Shown: positions 1-8,819, counted from the stretch's first letter. The stretch: 64,000 nucleotides of DNA from Flavobacterium cyclinae (GCF_021172145.1 NZ_CP089095.1:620001-684000), one strand, 5' to 3'. A program made the numbers and translations. Notes: generated from the sequence alone by a model not told the origin.

Positions 1-94
1 TGATGTTGTTATTATCAATGAAATTAAAGCTAATTTCGTAGGAATTGATCAAGTTGCAAAACGAGTTTCAGCTTGTACATACGAAATACAATAA
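1..94 (+). CDS. gldM: GldM C-terminal fragment (gene enters from the left)
   Basis: An open frame from base 2 encodes the last 30 residues of a protein, ending ...VSACTYEIQ with TAA at 92-94, 40 bases before gldN. In Flavobacteriaceae gldM directly precedes gldN in the gldKLMN operon. GldM is an inner-membrane component of the gliding/type IX secretion motor whose C-terminus reaches into the periplasm. The assignment rests mainly on position and on a plausible C-terminal tail; the fragment is too short for domain evidence. Confidence 0.7.
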   Translation, partial: DVVIINEIKANFVGIDQVAKRVSACTYEIQ

Positions 95-134
95 TTTAAA
101 TTAATTTGAGTTTATATAATAAACCAAATAAAAA

Positions 135-1058
135 ATGAATAAAATGAATTGGAGAAATAGTATAGCAATTTTAGTATTTGTTTTTAGTACATCTACATTT
201 GCTCAATCAAACTTATTAAATGCTAAGACACCTGATCAAATCGGGAAAAAAACGGAAGCTGAATTAAGTGCAGATAATGACAAACCACTTCCATATGGTT
301 ATGTTCATGATAGAGATATCTTAATGGGTAAACGTATTTGGGAATTTATTGATCTCGATGAAAGAGTAAATTTCCCTTTATATTTCCCTGTTGAGGGTGA
401 TGTTATGTCTTCACCAGATAGAAGACCTTTATATAACGTTTTAATTAACGGAATTAAAGAAGGAACTATCACAGAGGTTTACGATTCTAGTTATTTTACA
501 ACTAAGAAAACTTTGAAAGATATTGAAGCTTCATTGTTTAAAGTTGATACAACTGACGTGGGTCGTGAGCAAATGAATGAGGATATTGATGCTTATAGAA
601 ATGGTACAAAAACCATTTCTGAAGAATATATCAGAAAAACGGAAATCCAACCTTATGATGTTAATGCATATAAAATCGTTGGATATTGGTATTTCGATAA
701 AAGACAAGGTGAATTAAAATACAGATTATTAGGTATTTGTCCTGTTGTTCCAGACGTTTATACTATGGACAACGTAGAAAAAGACTATATCGAATTATTC
801 TGGATTTATTTCCCATCTGCTAGAGATGTATTACATGGAGCTACAGCTTTCAATAATAGAAACTCTGCAATGCCTTTCACTTTTGATCATATGTTAAATG
901 CTCGTCGTTTTAGCGGAATGATTTATTTAGAAGAAAACGTATACGGTGATCGTAAAATTTCTGAATACATGAAAGAAAATGCACAAATGCAATTGTTAGA
1001 ATCTGATCGCGTTAAAGAAAAGATTCGTGACTTTGAACAAGATATGTGGAATTATTAA
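135..1058 (+). CDS. gldN: GldN, gliding motility / type IX secretion protein
   Basis: The 307-residue protein has an N-terminal signal peptide (hydrophobic to about residue 22, cleavage near FAQ). The body contains the features expected of GldN: a DRDILMGKRIWEFIDLDERVN stretch near residues 58-78 and a C-terminal region with paired aromatic motifs such as ELFWIYFPSARDVLHG. GldN is a periplasmic partner of GldK in the ring of the type IX secretion system and is needed for gliding and secretion. It follows gldM on the same strand and is closed by a strong hairpin terminator at 1081-1112, so it is the last gene of the gld operon. Confidence 0.93.
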   Translation: MNKMNWRNSIAILVFVFSTSTFAQSNLLNAKTPDQIGKKTEAELSADNDKPLPYGYVHDRDILMGKRIWEFIDLDERVNFPLYFPVEGDVMSSPDRRPLYNVLINGIKEGTITEVYDSSYFTTKKTLKDIEASLFKVDTTDVGREQMNEDIDAYRNGTKTISEEYIRKTEIQPYDVNAYKIVGYWYFDKRQGELKYRLLGICPVVPDVYTMDNVEKDYIELFWIYFPSARDVLHGATAFNNRNSAMPFTFDHMLNARRFSGMIYLEENVYGDRKISEYMKENAQMQLLESDRVKEKIRDFEQDMWNY

Positions 1059-1080
1059 TAGTATTTCTCCAATTTCATTT

Positions 1081-1112
1081 AAAAAACTCTTACCAAATGG
1101 TAAGAGTTTTTT
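1081..1112 (+). terminator. Intrinsic terminator after gldN
   Basis: An inverted repeat AAAAAACTCTTACC / GGTAAGAGTTTTTT with a 4-base loop ends in a T run, 23 bases after the gldN stop. It closes the gld operon just before the next gene starts at 1124. Confidence 0.9.
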
Positions 1113-1123
1113 AATTTTACACC

Positions 1124-2176
1124 ATGATAGATTATTTAATCGTAGGAAGTGGTTTAGCTGGAATTTCTTTTGCTGAAATTGCATTGCAAAACAATAAATC
1201 AATTTTGGTTTTTGATAATGATTCGCAACCTTCATCAAGAATTGCGGGTGGTTTGTATAATCCAGTTGTATTGAAACGTTTCAGTGAAGTTTGGAAAGCT
1301 AAAGAGCAATTAGAATTTGCTTTTCCACTATATCATAATATTCAAAAGAAACTAAATGTGGTTTTTGATTTTCAAATACCAATACTTAGAAAATTAGCTT
1401 CAATTGAAGAGCAGAATAATTGGTTTCAAGCTGCAGATAAACCAAATTTGGCTCCCTTTTTAGAATCTAAATTAGTTACAACTTCTTTCGAAAGTATTGC
1501 TTCTCCATTTCACTATGGTAAAGTAAATTATACTGGTTATTTAGAAATTTCAACTTTAATTGAAGCTTACACTAAATATTTACAAGTTCTAAATTGCTTT
1601 TCTAATGAAGGTTTTAACCATAATGAAATTGAATTTTTAGAAGACGGAATTCAGTATAAAAATTCAAAAGCCAAGCATATAATTTTTGCCGAAGGATTTG
1701 GTTTACATGCTAATCCATTTTTTAATGATTTGCCATTGGATGGGACTAAAGGTGAATTATTAATTATTAGTGCACCTGATTTAGAATTAGATGTTGTCAT
1801 TAAATCTAGTGTGTTTATTCTTCCAATTGGAAATGATTTGTACAAAGTGGGAGCTACTTATGACTGGATAGACAAAACAAATATTCCAACAGAACAAGGA
1901 AAACAAGAATTGGTTGAAAAACTAAAAGAAATTATTTCATGTGATTTTGAAATTGTTAAACATTTTGGAGGAGTTCGCCCAACAGTCAAAGACAGAAGAC
2001 CATTAGTAGGTACACATCCAACACACCCTCAATTACATGTTTTAAATGGCTTAGGGACTCGTGGTGTTATGCTAGGTCCTTATCTTGCAAACGAATTATT
2101 TCAACATATAGAAAATAATACACCGCTAGAGAAAGAAATAGATATTATTAGATGTTATAAAAAAAACCGAAACTGA
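1124..2176 (+). CDS. FAD-dependent oxidoreductase, DAO family
   Basis: The 350-residue protein starts with a Rossmann FAD-binding motif (IVGSGLAG, residues 6-13). Near the C-terminus it has GGVRPTVKDRRPLVG and NGLGTRGVMLGP, the FAD-closing part typical of D-amino-acid-oxidase-like (DAO, PF01266) enzymes. It lacks a signal peptide and should be cytoplasmic. The closest characterised relatives are glycine/D-amino acid oxidases and the oxidase part of MnmC, but the substrate cannot be read from the sequence. The gene is monocistronic, between two terminators. Confidence 0.8.
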   Translation: MIDYLIVGSGLAGISFAEIALQNNKSILVFDNDSQPSSRIAGGLYNPVVLKRFSEVWKAKEQLEFAFPLYHNIQKKLNVVFDFQIPILRKLASIEEQNNWFQAADKPNLAPFLESKLVTTSFESIASPFHYGKVNYTGYLEISTLIEAYTKYLQVLNCFSNEGFNHNEIEFLEDGIQYKNSKAKHIIFAEGFGLHANPFFNDLPLDGTKGELLIISAPDLELDVVIKSSVFILPIGNDLYKVGATYDWIDKTNIPTEQGKQELVEKLKEIISCDFEIVKHFGGVRPTVKDRRPLVGTHPTHPQLHVLNGLGTRGVMLGPYLANELFQHIENNTPLEKEIDIIRCYKKNRN

Positions 2177-2192
2177 GCTGTTTCGGTTTTTT
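2161..2192. terminator. Bidirectional terminator between convergent genes
   Basis: AAAAAACCGAAAC / GTTTCGGTTTTTTC form a stem with A and T runs on the two sides. The stop codon of the oxidoreductase lies in the loop, and the convergent DUF983 gene ends at 2194, so the hairpin can serve both strands. Confidence 0.88.
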
Positions 2193-2193
2193 C

Positions 2194-2610
2194 TTAACGT
2201 AATGTAGGTTTATTTTTCTCATCAATATGATCTTTCCAATCTTTGTCGTAACTAATAAACATGTTTACCCATATGTTTCTTGATAAACGCATGATAACTG
2301 GCATAAAAACAATTAATGTGGCTATGATAACTATGAAATTTGTTATAAGGCTTTTTTCTCCAACAAAGAAAAAGGTAATAATAAAAGCTGCAACACCAAA
2401 GGCAATTCCTAAAGCGTAACTCACATACATAGCACCATAAAAAAAGGAAGGTTCCATTTTATACTTGGTTCCACAATGGCTGCATTTTTCATGCATTTTG
2501 TAAACATTTAAAACATTATAGGGATTTTTGTCTAAATACATGCTTTCTTCATGGCAAGTTGGACAACTTCCTGTTAAAATACTATTTAATTTGGATCCTT
2601 TTTTTAACAT
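2194..2610 (-). CDS. DUF983 family membrane protein
   Basis: A 138-residue protein beginning MLKKGSKLNS. An in-frame TTG two codons upstream is less likely as the start. An N-terminal zinc-ribbon-like part has two CxxC pairs (CPTCHEES and CSHCGTKY), followed by two hydrophobic helices (about residues 55-80 and 85-108) and a short polar tail. This is the architecture of DUF983 proteins common in Bacteroidota and Alphaproteobacteria, whose role is not established. It is single-gene and divergent from the ABC-F gene. Confidence 0.8.
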   Translation of the reverse strand: MLKKGSKLNSILTGSCPTCHEESMYLDKNPYNVLNVYKMHEKCSHCGTKYKMEPSFFYGAMYVSYALGIAFGVAAFIITFFFVGEKSLITNFIVIIATLIVFMPVIMRLSRNIWVNMFISYDKDWKDHIDEKNKPTLR

Positions 2611-2627
2611 TTGCAAAAAATTTTACA

Positions 2628-2635
2628 CAAAGGTA
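2628..2635 (-). promoter_or_regulatory. -7 element for the DUF983 gene
   Basis: On the minus strand the sequence reads TACCTTTG, a perfect match to the Bacteroidota -7 consensus TAnnTTTG, 18 bases upstream of the start codon. No convincing -33 TTG sits at the usual spacing. Confidence 0.6.
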
Positions 2636-2677
2636 CAATAACTAACAATTCTATGTGTAACAATTGTAACAATCAAT

Positions 2678-4597
2678 ATGCTAAACATACATAATTTATC
2701 GGTTTCATTTGGTGGAACGTATCTTTTTGAAGAAGTAACTTTTAGACTTGGTTCTGGAGACAGAGTGGGACTTGTAGGAAAAAATGGTGCAGGAAAATCA
2801 ACTATGTTGAAAATGCTTGCGGGAGATTTTAAACCTGACAGCGGAACTATTGCTACAGAAAAAGAAGTAAAAATTGGTTTTCTTCGTCAAGATATTGATT
2901 TTGTAAAAGGAAGAACGGTTTTAGAGGAAGCGTATATGGCTTTCGAAGAAATCAAGCGTGCCGAATTCAGAATCGAAGAAATCAATCATCAATTAATAAC
3001 TAGAACCGATTATGAAAGTCAGGAATATTCTGATTTAATTGAGGAATTAAGTGATGTTACGCATCATTACGAAGTTCTTGGAGGATATAATTATGTGGGT
3101 GATACCGAGAAAATTTTGTTAGGTCTTGGATTCAAAAGGGAAGATTTCGATAATCAAACCGATACTTTTTCAGGTGGATGGAGAATGCGTATTGAATTAG
3201 CAAAATTGTTATTGCAATCGAACGATATTTTACTTTTGGATGAGCCTACCAACCACTTGGATATTGAAAGTATCATTTGGTTAGAAAGTTTTTTGAGAAA
3301 CTTTCCGGGAGTTGTTGTGATTGTCTCTCACGATAAAATGTTTTTGGATAATGTGACAAATCGTACCATTGAAATTTCATTAGGAAAAGCATACGATTTT
3401 AATAAACCGTATTCGGAATATTTAGTATTACGTCAAGAAATTCGCGAAAAGCAATTAGCAACTCAAAAAAATCAAGCTAAAAAAATTGAAGAAACCGAGA
3501 AATTAATTGAGAAATTCCGTGCCAAAGCATCTAAAGCATCAATGGCGCAATCCTTGATTAAAAAATTAGATAAAGTAGAACGAATTGAAGTGGATGAAGA
3601 TGATAATTCGGTGATGAATATTTCATTTCCTGTTTCCCAAACTCCTGGTCGTGTTGTTGTAGAAGCAGAACACGTGACAAAAGCTTATGGCGATAAAGTA
3701 ATTTTAAAAGATATTTCACTTTTAGTAGAACGTGGAAGTAAAGTCGCATTCGTTGGACAAAACGGTCAAGGGAAATCAACTTTTATGAAAGCGATTGTAA
3801 ATGAATTTGAATACGAAGGAACCATCAAACTTGGACACAATGTACAATTAGGTTACTTCGCTCAAAATCAAGCGGAGTATTTAGATGGTGAAAAAACATT
3901 GCTTGATACGATGTTGGAAGCTGCAACCGACACGAATCGTTCAAAAGTTCGTGATATGTTGGGAGCGTTTTTATTTCGAGGCGATGAAGTAGAGAAAAAA
4001 GTTAAAGTACTTTCGGGTGGCGAACGAAATCGTTTAGCACTTTGTAAATTGCTTTTACAGCCGATTAATGTCTTGGTAATGGACGAACCAACGAATCACT
4101 TAGATATTAAGTCTAAAAACGTTTTAAAAGCCGCTTTGCAACAGTTTGAAGGAACTTTGCTGTTAGTGTCTCACGATCGTGATTTCTTACAAGGAATGTC
4201 TAATATAGTTTACGAATTCAAAGATCAAAAGATTCGCGAATATTTAGGTGATATCAATTTCTTCTTAGAACAGAAAAACGCCATGAACATGCGCGAAATT
4301 GAGAAGAAAGATGTTGCAGTAAATACGCAAACTCAAACTAAAGCGGTAAAGAATATTTCTTACGAAGATCAAAAGAAAGCAAAAGCACTTCAAAATAAAT
4401 TAAGCAAGATTGAAAGCCAAATTCAGCAATTAGAAAAAGCCATTCAGGCAGATGATAAAGCTTTGGCTTCTAATTATGACAAACATATTGAAGATGCAAC
4501 ATTTTTTGCTGCTTATGAAAAGAAGAAAAAAGAATTGGATCAATTATTGGAAGATTGGGAAACGGTTCAATTAGAAATTGAAGAATTAAATAGTTAA
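2678..4597 (+). CDS. ABC-F family ATP-binding protein
   Basis: The 639-residue protein has two ABC ATPase domains and no membrane segment. Domain 1 has Walker A GKNGAGKST (about 34-42), signature FSGGWRMR and Walker B LLLDEPTNHLD. Domain 2 has GQNGQGKST, LSGGERNRLA and LVMDEPTNHLD. The linker between them (about residues 235-320) is charged and helical, and the C-terminus (about 560-639) is a predicted coiled coil as in Uup-type members. ABC-F proteins act on the ribosome (translation factors EttA/Uup/YheS or resistance proteins). The C-terminal coiled coil favours a Uup/YheS-like housekeeping role. It ends one base before the convergent GSCFA gene. Confidence 0.9.
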   Translation: MLNIHNLSVSFGGTYLFEEVTFRLGSGDRVGLVGKNGAGKSTMLKMLAGDFKPDSGTIATEKEVKIGFLRQDIDFVKGRTVLEEAYMAFEEIKRAEFRIEEINHQLITRTDYESQEYSDLIEELSDVTHHYEVLGGYNYVGDTEKILLGLGFKREDFDNQTDTFSGGWRMRIELAKLLLQSNDILLLDEPTNHLDIESIIWLESFLRNFPGVVVIVSHDKMFLDNVTNRTIEISLGKAYDFNKPYSEYLVLRQEIREKQLATQKNQAKKIEETEKLIEKFRAKASKASMAQSLIKKLDKVERIEVDEDDNSVMNISFPVSQTPGRVVVEAEHVTKAYGDKVILKDISLLVERGSKVAFVGQNGQGKSTFMKAIVNEFEYEGTIKLGHNVQLGYFAQNQAEYLDGEKTLLDTMLEAATDTNRSKVRDMLGAFLFRGDEVEKKVKVLSGGERNRLALCKLLLQPINVLVMDEPTNHLDIKSKNVLKAALQQFEGTLLLVSHDRDFLQGMSNIVYEFKDQKIREYLGDINFFLEQKNAMNMREIEKKDVAVNTQTQTKAVKNISYEDQKKAKALQNKLSKIESQIQQLEKAIQADDKALASNYDKHIEDATFFAAYEKKKKELDQLLEDWETVQLEIEELNS

Positions 4598-4598
4598 T

Positions 4599-5621
4599 CT
4601 AAAAAGATATAAATGGCAACTTTTTTTCGAGAGTTGTCATTTTTAATTTTAAGTTGTTTAAAAATTTTTGATGACTTTCTGTATTCGGATTAAACGGACG
4701 ATGTTGTAATCCTTTTTGAATCGCACTGATTTCATCCATTATTTCATAGACTGATTCTGAAATGTGATTTATTAAGAATTGTTCCCAAATATAATCGATA
4801 GCCGTTTGATTTGGATGTAACATATCTTCTGTATAAAAACGATAGTCGCGCAATTCATCTAACATGATTTCATATGCTGGAAAATAAGTGATGGATGATG
4901 AGTGATGGGTGATACGTGATAGCTTGTTGTTTTTTTGATTTTGATTTGTTGTCAGTTCGAGCGAAGTAGAGAAATTTTGATTAAATACTGAATGTATAGC
5001 CGCAATCAAATGTGCTTTACTCAAAGTGTTTTCCGTAAAACCATCTTTTATATGGCGTACAGGAGAAACTGTGAATATAAATTTACAATCAGGATTAACA
5101 GATTGCAATAAAGAAACAATGTTTTGTAAACTCTCTTCAATTTGATTAATAGATAGTAATTCTTTTACAAACTGCTTTTGCGGTACTTTATGACAATTGG
5201 CAACAATTTCATTGGATTCAATATTTCGATAAATCCACGATGTTCCTAAAGTGATAATGCAATGTTTTAAAGAACTAATTTGTTGATTTGTCAATTCTAA
5301 AATCGAATTCAAATTACTCAAAAAGATTTCTTTGTCAGGATTTGACCACTCAGAGTGTACCTCGAAACAATGCCATAAATCGTTATGAAAAAAAATATCT
5401 TTTTCGGTAAACTTATTATTTTCAACAATGCGACGAATTAATTTCTCTAAAGAAACCGCATTAAAAATAATTCCAAAAGGATTTGTTGTAGCTTGAAATT
5501 TAAAGAAATCAAATTTCATTCCCATATTTTCTGCAAAACAAGAACCTAATAATAAGATCTTTGAATCGTAATCGATTGGAAAAGCACTTTTTTCGACTTG
5601 TATTTTTGTTCTGAATTGCAA
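4599..5621 (-). CDS. GSCFA domain protein with an in-frame repetitive insertion
   Basis: The N-terminal part carries the family signature GSCFAENMG (about residues 27-35), and FYTEDMLHPNQTA lies near residue 265, as in GSCFA (PF08885) proteins related to SGNH/GDSL hydrolases. No characterised substrate is known. The apparent start is TTG, with no in-frame ATG upstream. Between KAHLIAAIHSVFN and YFPAYEIML the protein has about 28 low-complexity residues. They are encoded by 4887-4977 and include four degenerate 7-base repeats (see repeat entry), which look inserted without breaking the frame. The gene is convergent with the ABC-F gene. Confidence 0.85.
   Translation of the reverse strand: MQFRTKIQVEKSAFPIDYDSKILLLGSCFAENMGMKFDFFKFQATTNPFGIIFNAVSLEKLIRRIVENNKFTEKDIFFHNDLWHCFEVHSEWSNPDKEIFLSNLNSILELTNQQISSLKHCIITLGTSWIYRNIESNEIVANCHKVPQKQFVKELLSINQIEESLQNIVSLLQSVNPDCKFIFTVSPVRHIKDGFTENTLSKAHLIAAIHSVFNQNFSTSLELTTNQNQKNNKLSRITHHSSSITYFPAYEIMLDELRDYRFYTEDMLHPNQTAIDYIWEQFLINHISESVYEIMDEISAIQKGLQHRPFNPNTESHQKFLNNLKLKMTTLEKKLPFISF
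4887..4977. repeat. Repetitive insertion inside the GSCFA gene
   Basis: Bases 4891-4918 are four tandem degenerate heptamers (ATGGATG, ATGAGTG, ATGGGTG, ATACGTG). They are followed by a T-rich stretch and GTCAGTTCGAGCGAAGTAGA, a sequence type that resembles interspersed repeats between flavobacterial genes. Together they supply the extra residues in the protein. Repeat-family membership is from memory and should be checked against the genome. Confidence 0.5.
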
Positions 5622-5696
5622 TTGAATTGAGTTTTTGCCAAAATTAATTAATATTTTTTAATTCTGACTTTAAAGCTAATTTATCAATAACACGAA

Positions 5697-6308
5697 TTAT
5701 TTAATCATTTTAGCAATATCAACATTTAAAGTAATAATTGCGTTAAAAAATTTACTATTATCTCCATTATCTAATTTGAAAAATGGAGTTACTTCATATT
5801 CTAATTTTGTTTGAAGATCGAAGTACTTATAAATTCGCCATCCGAAACCTAATTGAGCGCCTAAGTTCAAGGTTTCAAAATGATGTTTAACATCTTCATT
5901 TTCTGAATCGGCATCAGCAATAACTGAAATTTTTGGGCCACCTATTAAATAGAATCCATCTCTGTAAGTTTCTCCGAAATCATATTTGAAATTAGCAGAG
6001 AAATCAACAAAATTCATGGTAATTAATTTGCTTTTGATGTCAAATAGAAAATCCTTATTGTAATAAATGGCATCAATTTTAACGCCCATATTTTTTGTGA
6101 AATTATATTCACCATAAACCCCAATTACAAACGAAGGTGATATATCTTCAGGAATGTAAGCGTTATCGGTGTTGTTATTGGCAATATTATAAAAATTTCC
6201 ACCCATTACAATTCCATAAGAAAATTGATTTGGCTTTTCAATAATTGCTTCTTGTGCAATTCCAACTGTAAATGCAAAGAATAAAAATATATATAGTAAA
6301 GATTTCAT
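5697..6308 (-). CDS. Outer-membrane beta-barrel protein (porin-like)
   Basis: The 203-residue protein has a signal peptide (about 1-18, ending VGIAQE) and a short eight-stranded-type barrel pattern: alternating hydrophobic strands with GVYGEYNF, VKIDAIYY, FKYDFGE and FGWRIYKYFDLQTKLEYEV. This is the OMP_b-brl family organisation common in Bacteroidota. It probably sits in the outer membrane; no ligand can be inferred. The gene is monocistronic. Confidence 0.75.
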   Translation of the reverse strand: MKSLLYIFLFFAFTVGIAQEAIIEKPNQFSYGIVMGGNFYNIANNNTDNAYIPEDISPSFVIGVYGEYNFTKNMGVKIDAIYYNKDFLFDIKSKLITMNFVDFSANFKYDFGETYRDGFYLIGGPKISVIADADSENEDVKHHFETLNLGAQLGFGWRIYKYFDLQTKLEYEVTPFFKLDNGDNSKFFNAIITLNVDIAKMIK

Positions 6309-6422
6309 AATTTATTGATTTTGTTCCTATTAAAGGTACGAAAAAAACCAGACTTATATTGTGAGAATTCTATTAATTTTTTGTTTATTTAGGGTAAATT
6401 AATAAGTGTAAACTTATAGGGA

Positions 6423-6698
6423 ATGATTGAAAAAGAATATTTAGAACCTAACGAAGGTTTTTCTCAAACAGTAGTTGTAAAAACCGGAAATTTTAAAACG
6501 ATTTATATTTCTGGACAAATCGGTGATGGCGACGATTTAGAAGCCCAAACCATTGCTACTTTTCAAAATTTAGAAAAGCAACTCACAAATTGCAATGCTA
6601 CTTTCAAAGACGTAGTAAAAATGAATACCTACATCGTAAATTTCAATCCCGAAGTGGATTTGCCTATTTTTAGAGAAGTAAGAAATGTCTTGTCCTGA
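6423..6698 (+). pseudogene. ridA-like gene truncated by an insertion sequence
   Basis: The first 89 residues match the RidA/YjgF (Rid) fold: PNEGFSQTVVVKTGNFKTIY, SGQIG, and KMNTYIVNF before the break. Rid proteins hydrolyse reactive enamine/imine intermediates and normally have about 125-130 residues. Here the frame runs into the IS element at 6691 and stops at 6698. The missing third contains the conserved Arg region, so the product is unlikely to work. The lost 3' part is not found on the other side of the IS. Confidence 0.8.
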
Positions 6699-6724
6699 AA
6701 AAAGTTGACTAAAAATCACATAAT

Positions 6725-7099
6725 ATGTCAACAAAAAAGAAAATTTCAAAAATTCCAACTGTCCCACAAATTTACAGCGAAGCATTTAAACGTCAAGTTG
6801 TAAGTGAATTTGAGAGGGGTTTATTTACAAAAGCAGAGCTTCGAAGACGTTACAATATTTTAGGTAGTAGTTGTATACCAAGATGGTTAAAAAAATATGG
6901 TAAATTTACCTATGAAGATAAATTAACTATTGGTCGTCCTATGAAAGATCCTCAACAACAGCGTATAAAAGAGCTAGAAGCTCAATTAGCGAAAAAAGAA
7001 GAAGAATTAAAAGTATTTAAACGATTTATTGAAATAGCTGAACGTGAACTTAAAATTGATATTGTAAAAAAGTCTGGTTCCAAGCAGTCGAAGAAATAA
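6725..7099 (+). CDS. IS3-family OrfA
   Basis: The 124-residue protein has a helix-turn-helix (about residues 15-50, AFKRQVVSEFERG ... LRRRYNI) and a C-terminal coiled coil (about 75-105). This is the DNA-binding and dimerisation part of an IS3-type transposase. Near the 3' end the sequence A AAA AAG (7066-7072) lies in the correct phase for -1 slippage. Ribosomes that slip would continue as KKVWFQAVEEIN... into orfB and make the OrfAB transposase. Confidence 0.9.
   Translation: MSTKKKISKIPTVPQIYSEAFKRQVVSEFERGLFTKAELRRRYNILGSSCIPRWLKKYGKFTYEDKLTIGRPMKDPQQQRIKELEAQLAKKEEELKVFKRFIEIAERELKIDIVKKSGSKQSKK
7066..7072 (+). promoter_or_regulatory. Programmed -1 frameshift site of the IS3 element
   Basis: The heptamer A_AAA_AAG is phased on orfA codons gtA AAA AAG. 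The -1 frame is open from here through the whole of orfB. This is the standard arrangement for making OrfAB in IS3-family elements. No stimulatory structure was worked out. Confidence 0.75.
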
Positions 7100-7113
7100 A
7101 TATAAATAGTTCA

Positions 7114-7992
7114 TTGACTATTTATGAGTTATGCGAACTGTTTGGATACACAAAACAAGCATTTTACAAGCGAAAGTCAAAGGTAAAAACACCTAAATAC
7201 AACTCAGAATTATTACGAAGTTTGGTAGTTACTATTCGTAAGCAATTACCCCGAACAGGTGGTAAAAAACTTCATGTAATGTTACAAGATGAATTTATAA
7301 AACACCATATATCAATTGGTCGGGATAATTTTTTAGATTTTTTAAAAGCAGAATATTTACAAGTTCCTAAAGCTCGAAGATATTACAAAACAACAAATTC
7401 AAGACATTGGATGAAACGCTATCCAAATTTAATTAGCAATTTAGTACTTAACAGACCTGAGCAGGTTTGGGTTGCTGATATAACATATTTACGAACAAAA
7501 GAGAAAACATATTATTTGCATTTACTCACTGATGCGTGTTCCAAGAAAATTGTAGGATATCAATTGTCAGATAATTTAATGAGCTCAACTACTGTAAAAG
7601 CTTTAGAAATGGCTTTGATTAAGAGGAAAACAAAAAATCAACTCATTCACCATTCTGATAGAGGTTTACAATACTGTAGTAAAGAGTATACCGAATTGTT
7701 AAAGAAAAACAATATTTTAATTAGTATGACGCAAGAATACGACCCATATGAAAATGCAGTGGCAGAAAGAGTAAATGGAATTTTAAAAGAAGAATTTGGT
7801 TTACATGAAATATTTGAAAACTATCAAAATTTAAACAAACAAGTTACACAGGCCATAACTTTATACAACAATTTTAGAATACATATGTCAATTAATATGA
7901 TAACTCCAAACCAAGCACATCAACAAAAAATAATACATTTAAAACAATGGAAAAAAATAAATCGTAACAGAATTAATTCTGTTACGATTTAA
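7114..7992 (+). CDS. IS3-family OrfB, DDE integrase-type transposase
   Basis: Catalytic residues of the rve domain are visible: D in VADITYL, D in HHSDRGLQYCS and E in NAVAERVNGILKEEFG, with the usual spacing (D-D-35-E type). An HTH_21-like region (LRSLVVTIRKQLP...GGKKLHVML) precedes the domain. A TTG at 7114 is the first possible independent start. More probably the region is translated as the second half of a frameshifted OrfAB protein. Confidence 0.9.
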   Translation: MTIYELCELFGYTKQAFYKRKSKVKTPKYNSELLRSLVVTIRKQLPRTGGKKLHVMLQDEFIKHHISIGRDNFLDFLKAEYLQVPKARRYYKTTNSRHWMKRYPNLISNLVLNRPEQVWVADITYLRTKEKTYYLHLLTDACSKKIVGYQLSDNLMSSTTVKALEMALIKRKTKNQLIHHSDRGLQYCSKEYTELLKKNNILISMTQEYDPYENAVAERVNGILKEEFGLHEIFENYQNLNKQVTQAITLYNNFRIHMSINMITPNQAHQQKIIHLKQWKKINRNRINSVTI

Positions 7993-8038
7993 CTATATTT
8001 GGATTATTAACGAGTCAACCTTTTTTAGGACAACTCAA

Positions 8039-8809
8039 TTAGTTATAGAAATACTGACTAATTGAATTGTAATCACTATTGTTAAAATCAATATATGTCT
8101 CTGTTGAAGGCATATTATTACCGTTGTAAGTATAAGTTGATCTTTCTTCAAGTGTGTTATCAATTGAAAAATCTAAAGAATTACCAACTATACCCGGATA
8201 ACCTCTTGTGTAAGATGGTGTCCCAATTACAATTTTGTTAAAACCTGTAACATTAGCAAAAGGACTTACTTTTAAATCAAATGTTGATTCTTCAACCCAG
8301 CTAATTTCAAAAGCTGTACCTGGGTCTTCAGTGATTTCTTTTTTGTATGGTTGGTTTCCGTTAAAATAAATTGTTCCAGATGCTATTGTTGTACTGTTTG
8401 CTATTGTAATAAAAGAAACAGTTCCATTTGAGTTGTACGTAAAGCTGTCAGTTTCTACATCTCCAAATTCATCTGTTCTGATTGATTTAATTAATCTGCC
8501 ATTAGAATCATACTCATATACAGTAACTTCTTCATAGCTATCTATACCATCATCAAAAAAATATTCTTCTTTTGTAATTAAATCTCCTGTATAAGTATAG
8601 ATGGTTTCATCTCTATCATCCAAATCAGAATATGTTCTTGTGATTTTACTTCCGTTATATTCAAATCGAATTGTTTCAACCGTTCCGTCGTCATAAGTTT
8701 CGATTATTTTTGTTAGTAATGTTCCTGAAGAGTTGTTTGAATCTTCATCGTTTGAACAAGAAGTTAAAGTAAGTGCAAGAGCACTAAAAAGGTAAAGTAG
8801 TTTTTTCAT
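8039..8809 (-). CDS. Hypothetical lipoprotein with YD-like repeats
   Basis: The 256-residue protein has a lipoprotein signal (LALTLTSCSND, Cys at 18). It then has repeated short beta units of the form Y-x-Y/N-x-x-G-x-(L/I)-x-x-x (TYTGDLITKE, YEYDSNGRLIKSI, FTYNSNGTVSFIT, TYNGNNMPSTE), resembling isolated RHS/YD-type repeats. A surface or periplasmic lipoprotein is likely; the function is unknown. The stop codon lies 6 bases from the IS end. The ending QYFYN looks natural, but loss of a short original tail cannot be excluded. Confidence 0.7.
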   Translation of the reverse strand: MKKLLYLFSALALTLTSCSNDEDSNNSSGTLLTKIIETYDDGTVETIRFEYNGSKITRTYSDLDDRDETIYTYTGDLITKEEYFFDDGIDSYEEVTVYEYDSNGRLIKSIRTDEFGDVETDSFTYNSNGTVSFITIANSTTIASGTIYFNGNQPYKKEITEDPGTAFEISWVEESTFDLKVSPFANVTGFNKIVIGTPSYTRGYPGIVGNSLDFSIDNTLEERSTYTYNGNNMPSTETYIDFNNSDYNSISQYFYN

Positions 8810-8819
8810 TTTTTGTTAG

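Larger units (their letters stand above)
6691..8032 (+). mobile_element. IS3-family insertion sequence, about 1.34 kb
   Basis: The ends are 20-base inverted repeats (6691-6710 and 8013-8032), TGTCCTGAAAAAAGTTGACT against TGTCCTAAAAAAGGTTGACT, with 18 of 20 identical and the TG...CA termini usual for IS3. It contains orfA and orfB in the -1 relation. The flanks (left GTCT, right ACTC) are not a target duplication. This suggests that recombination or an adjacent deletion followed insertion, which fits the missing 3' end of the ridA-like gene. Both transposase frames look intact. Confidence 0.92.

Noticed and set aside
4610..4641. Possible terminator AAATGGCAACT / AGTTGTCATTT
   Set aside because: The stem is imperfect and lies inside the end of the GSCFA gene; support is too weak to list as a feature.
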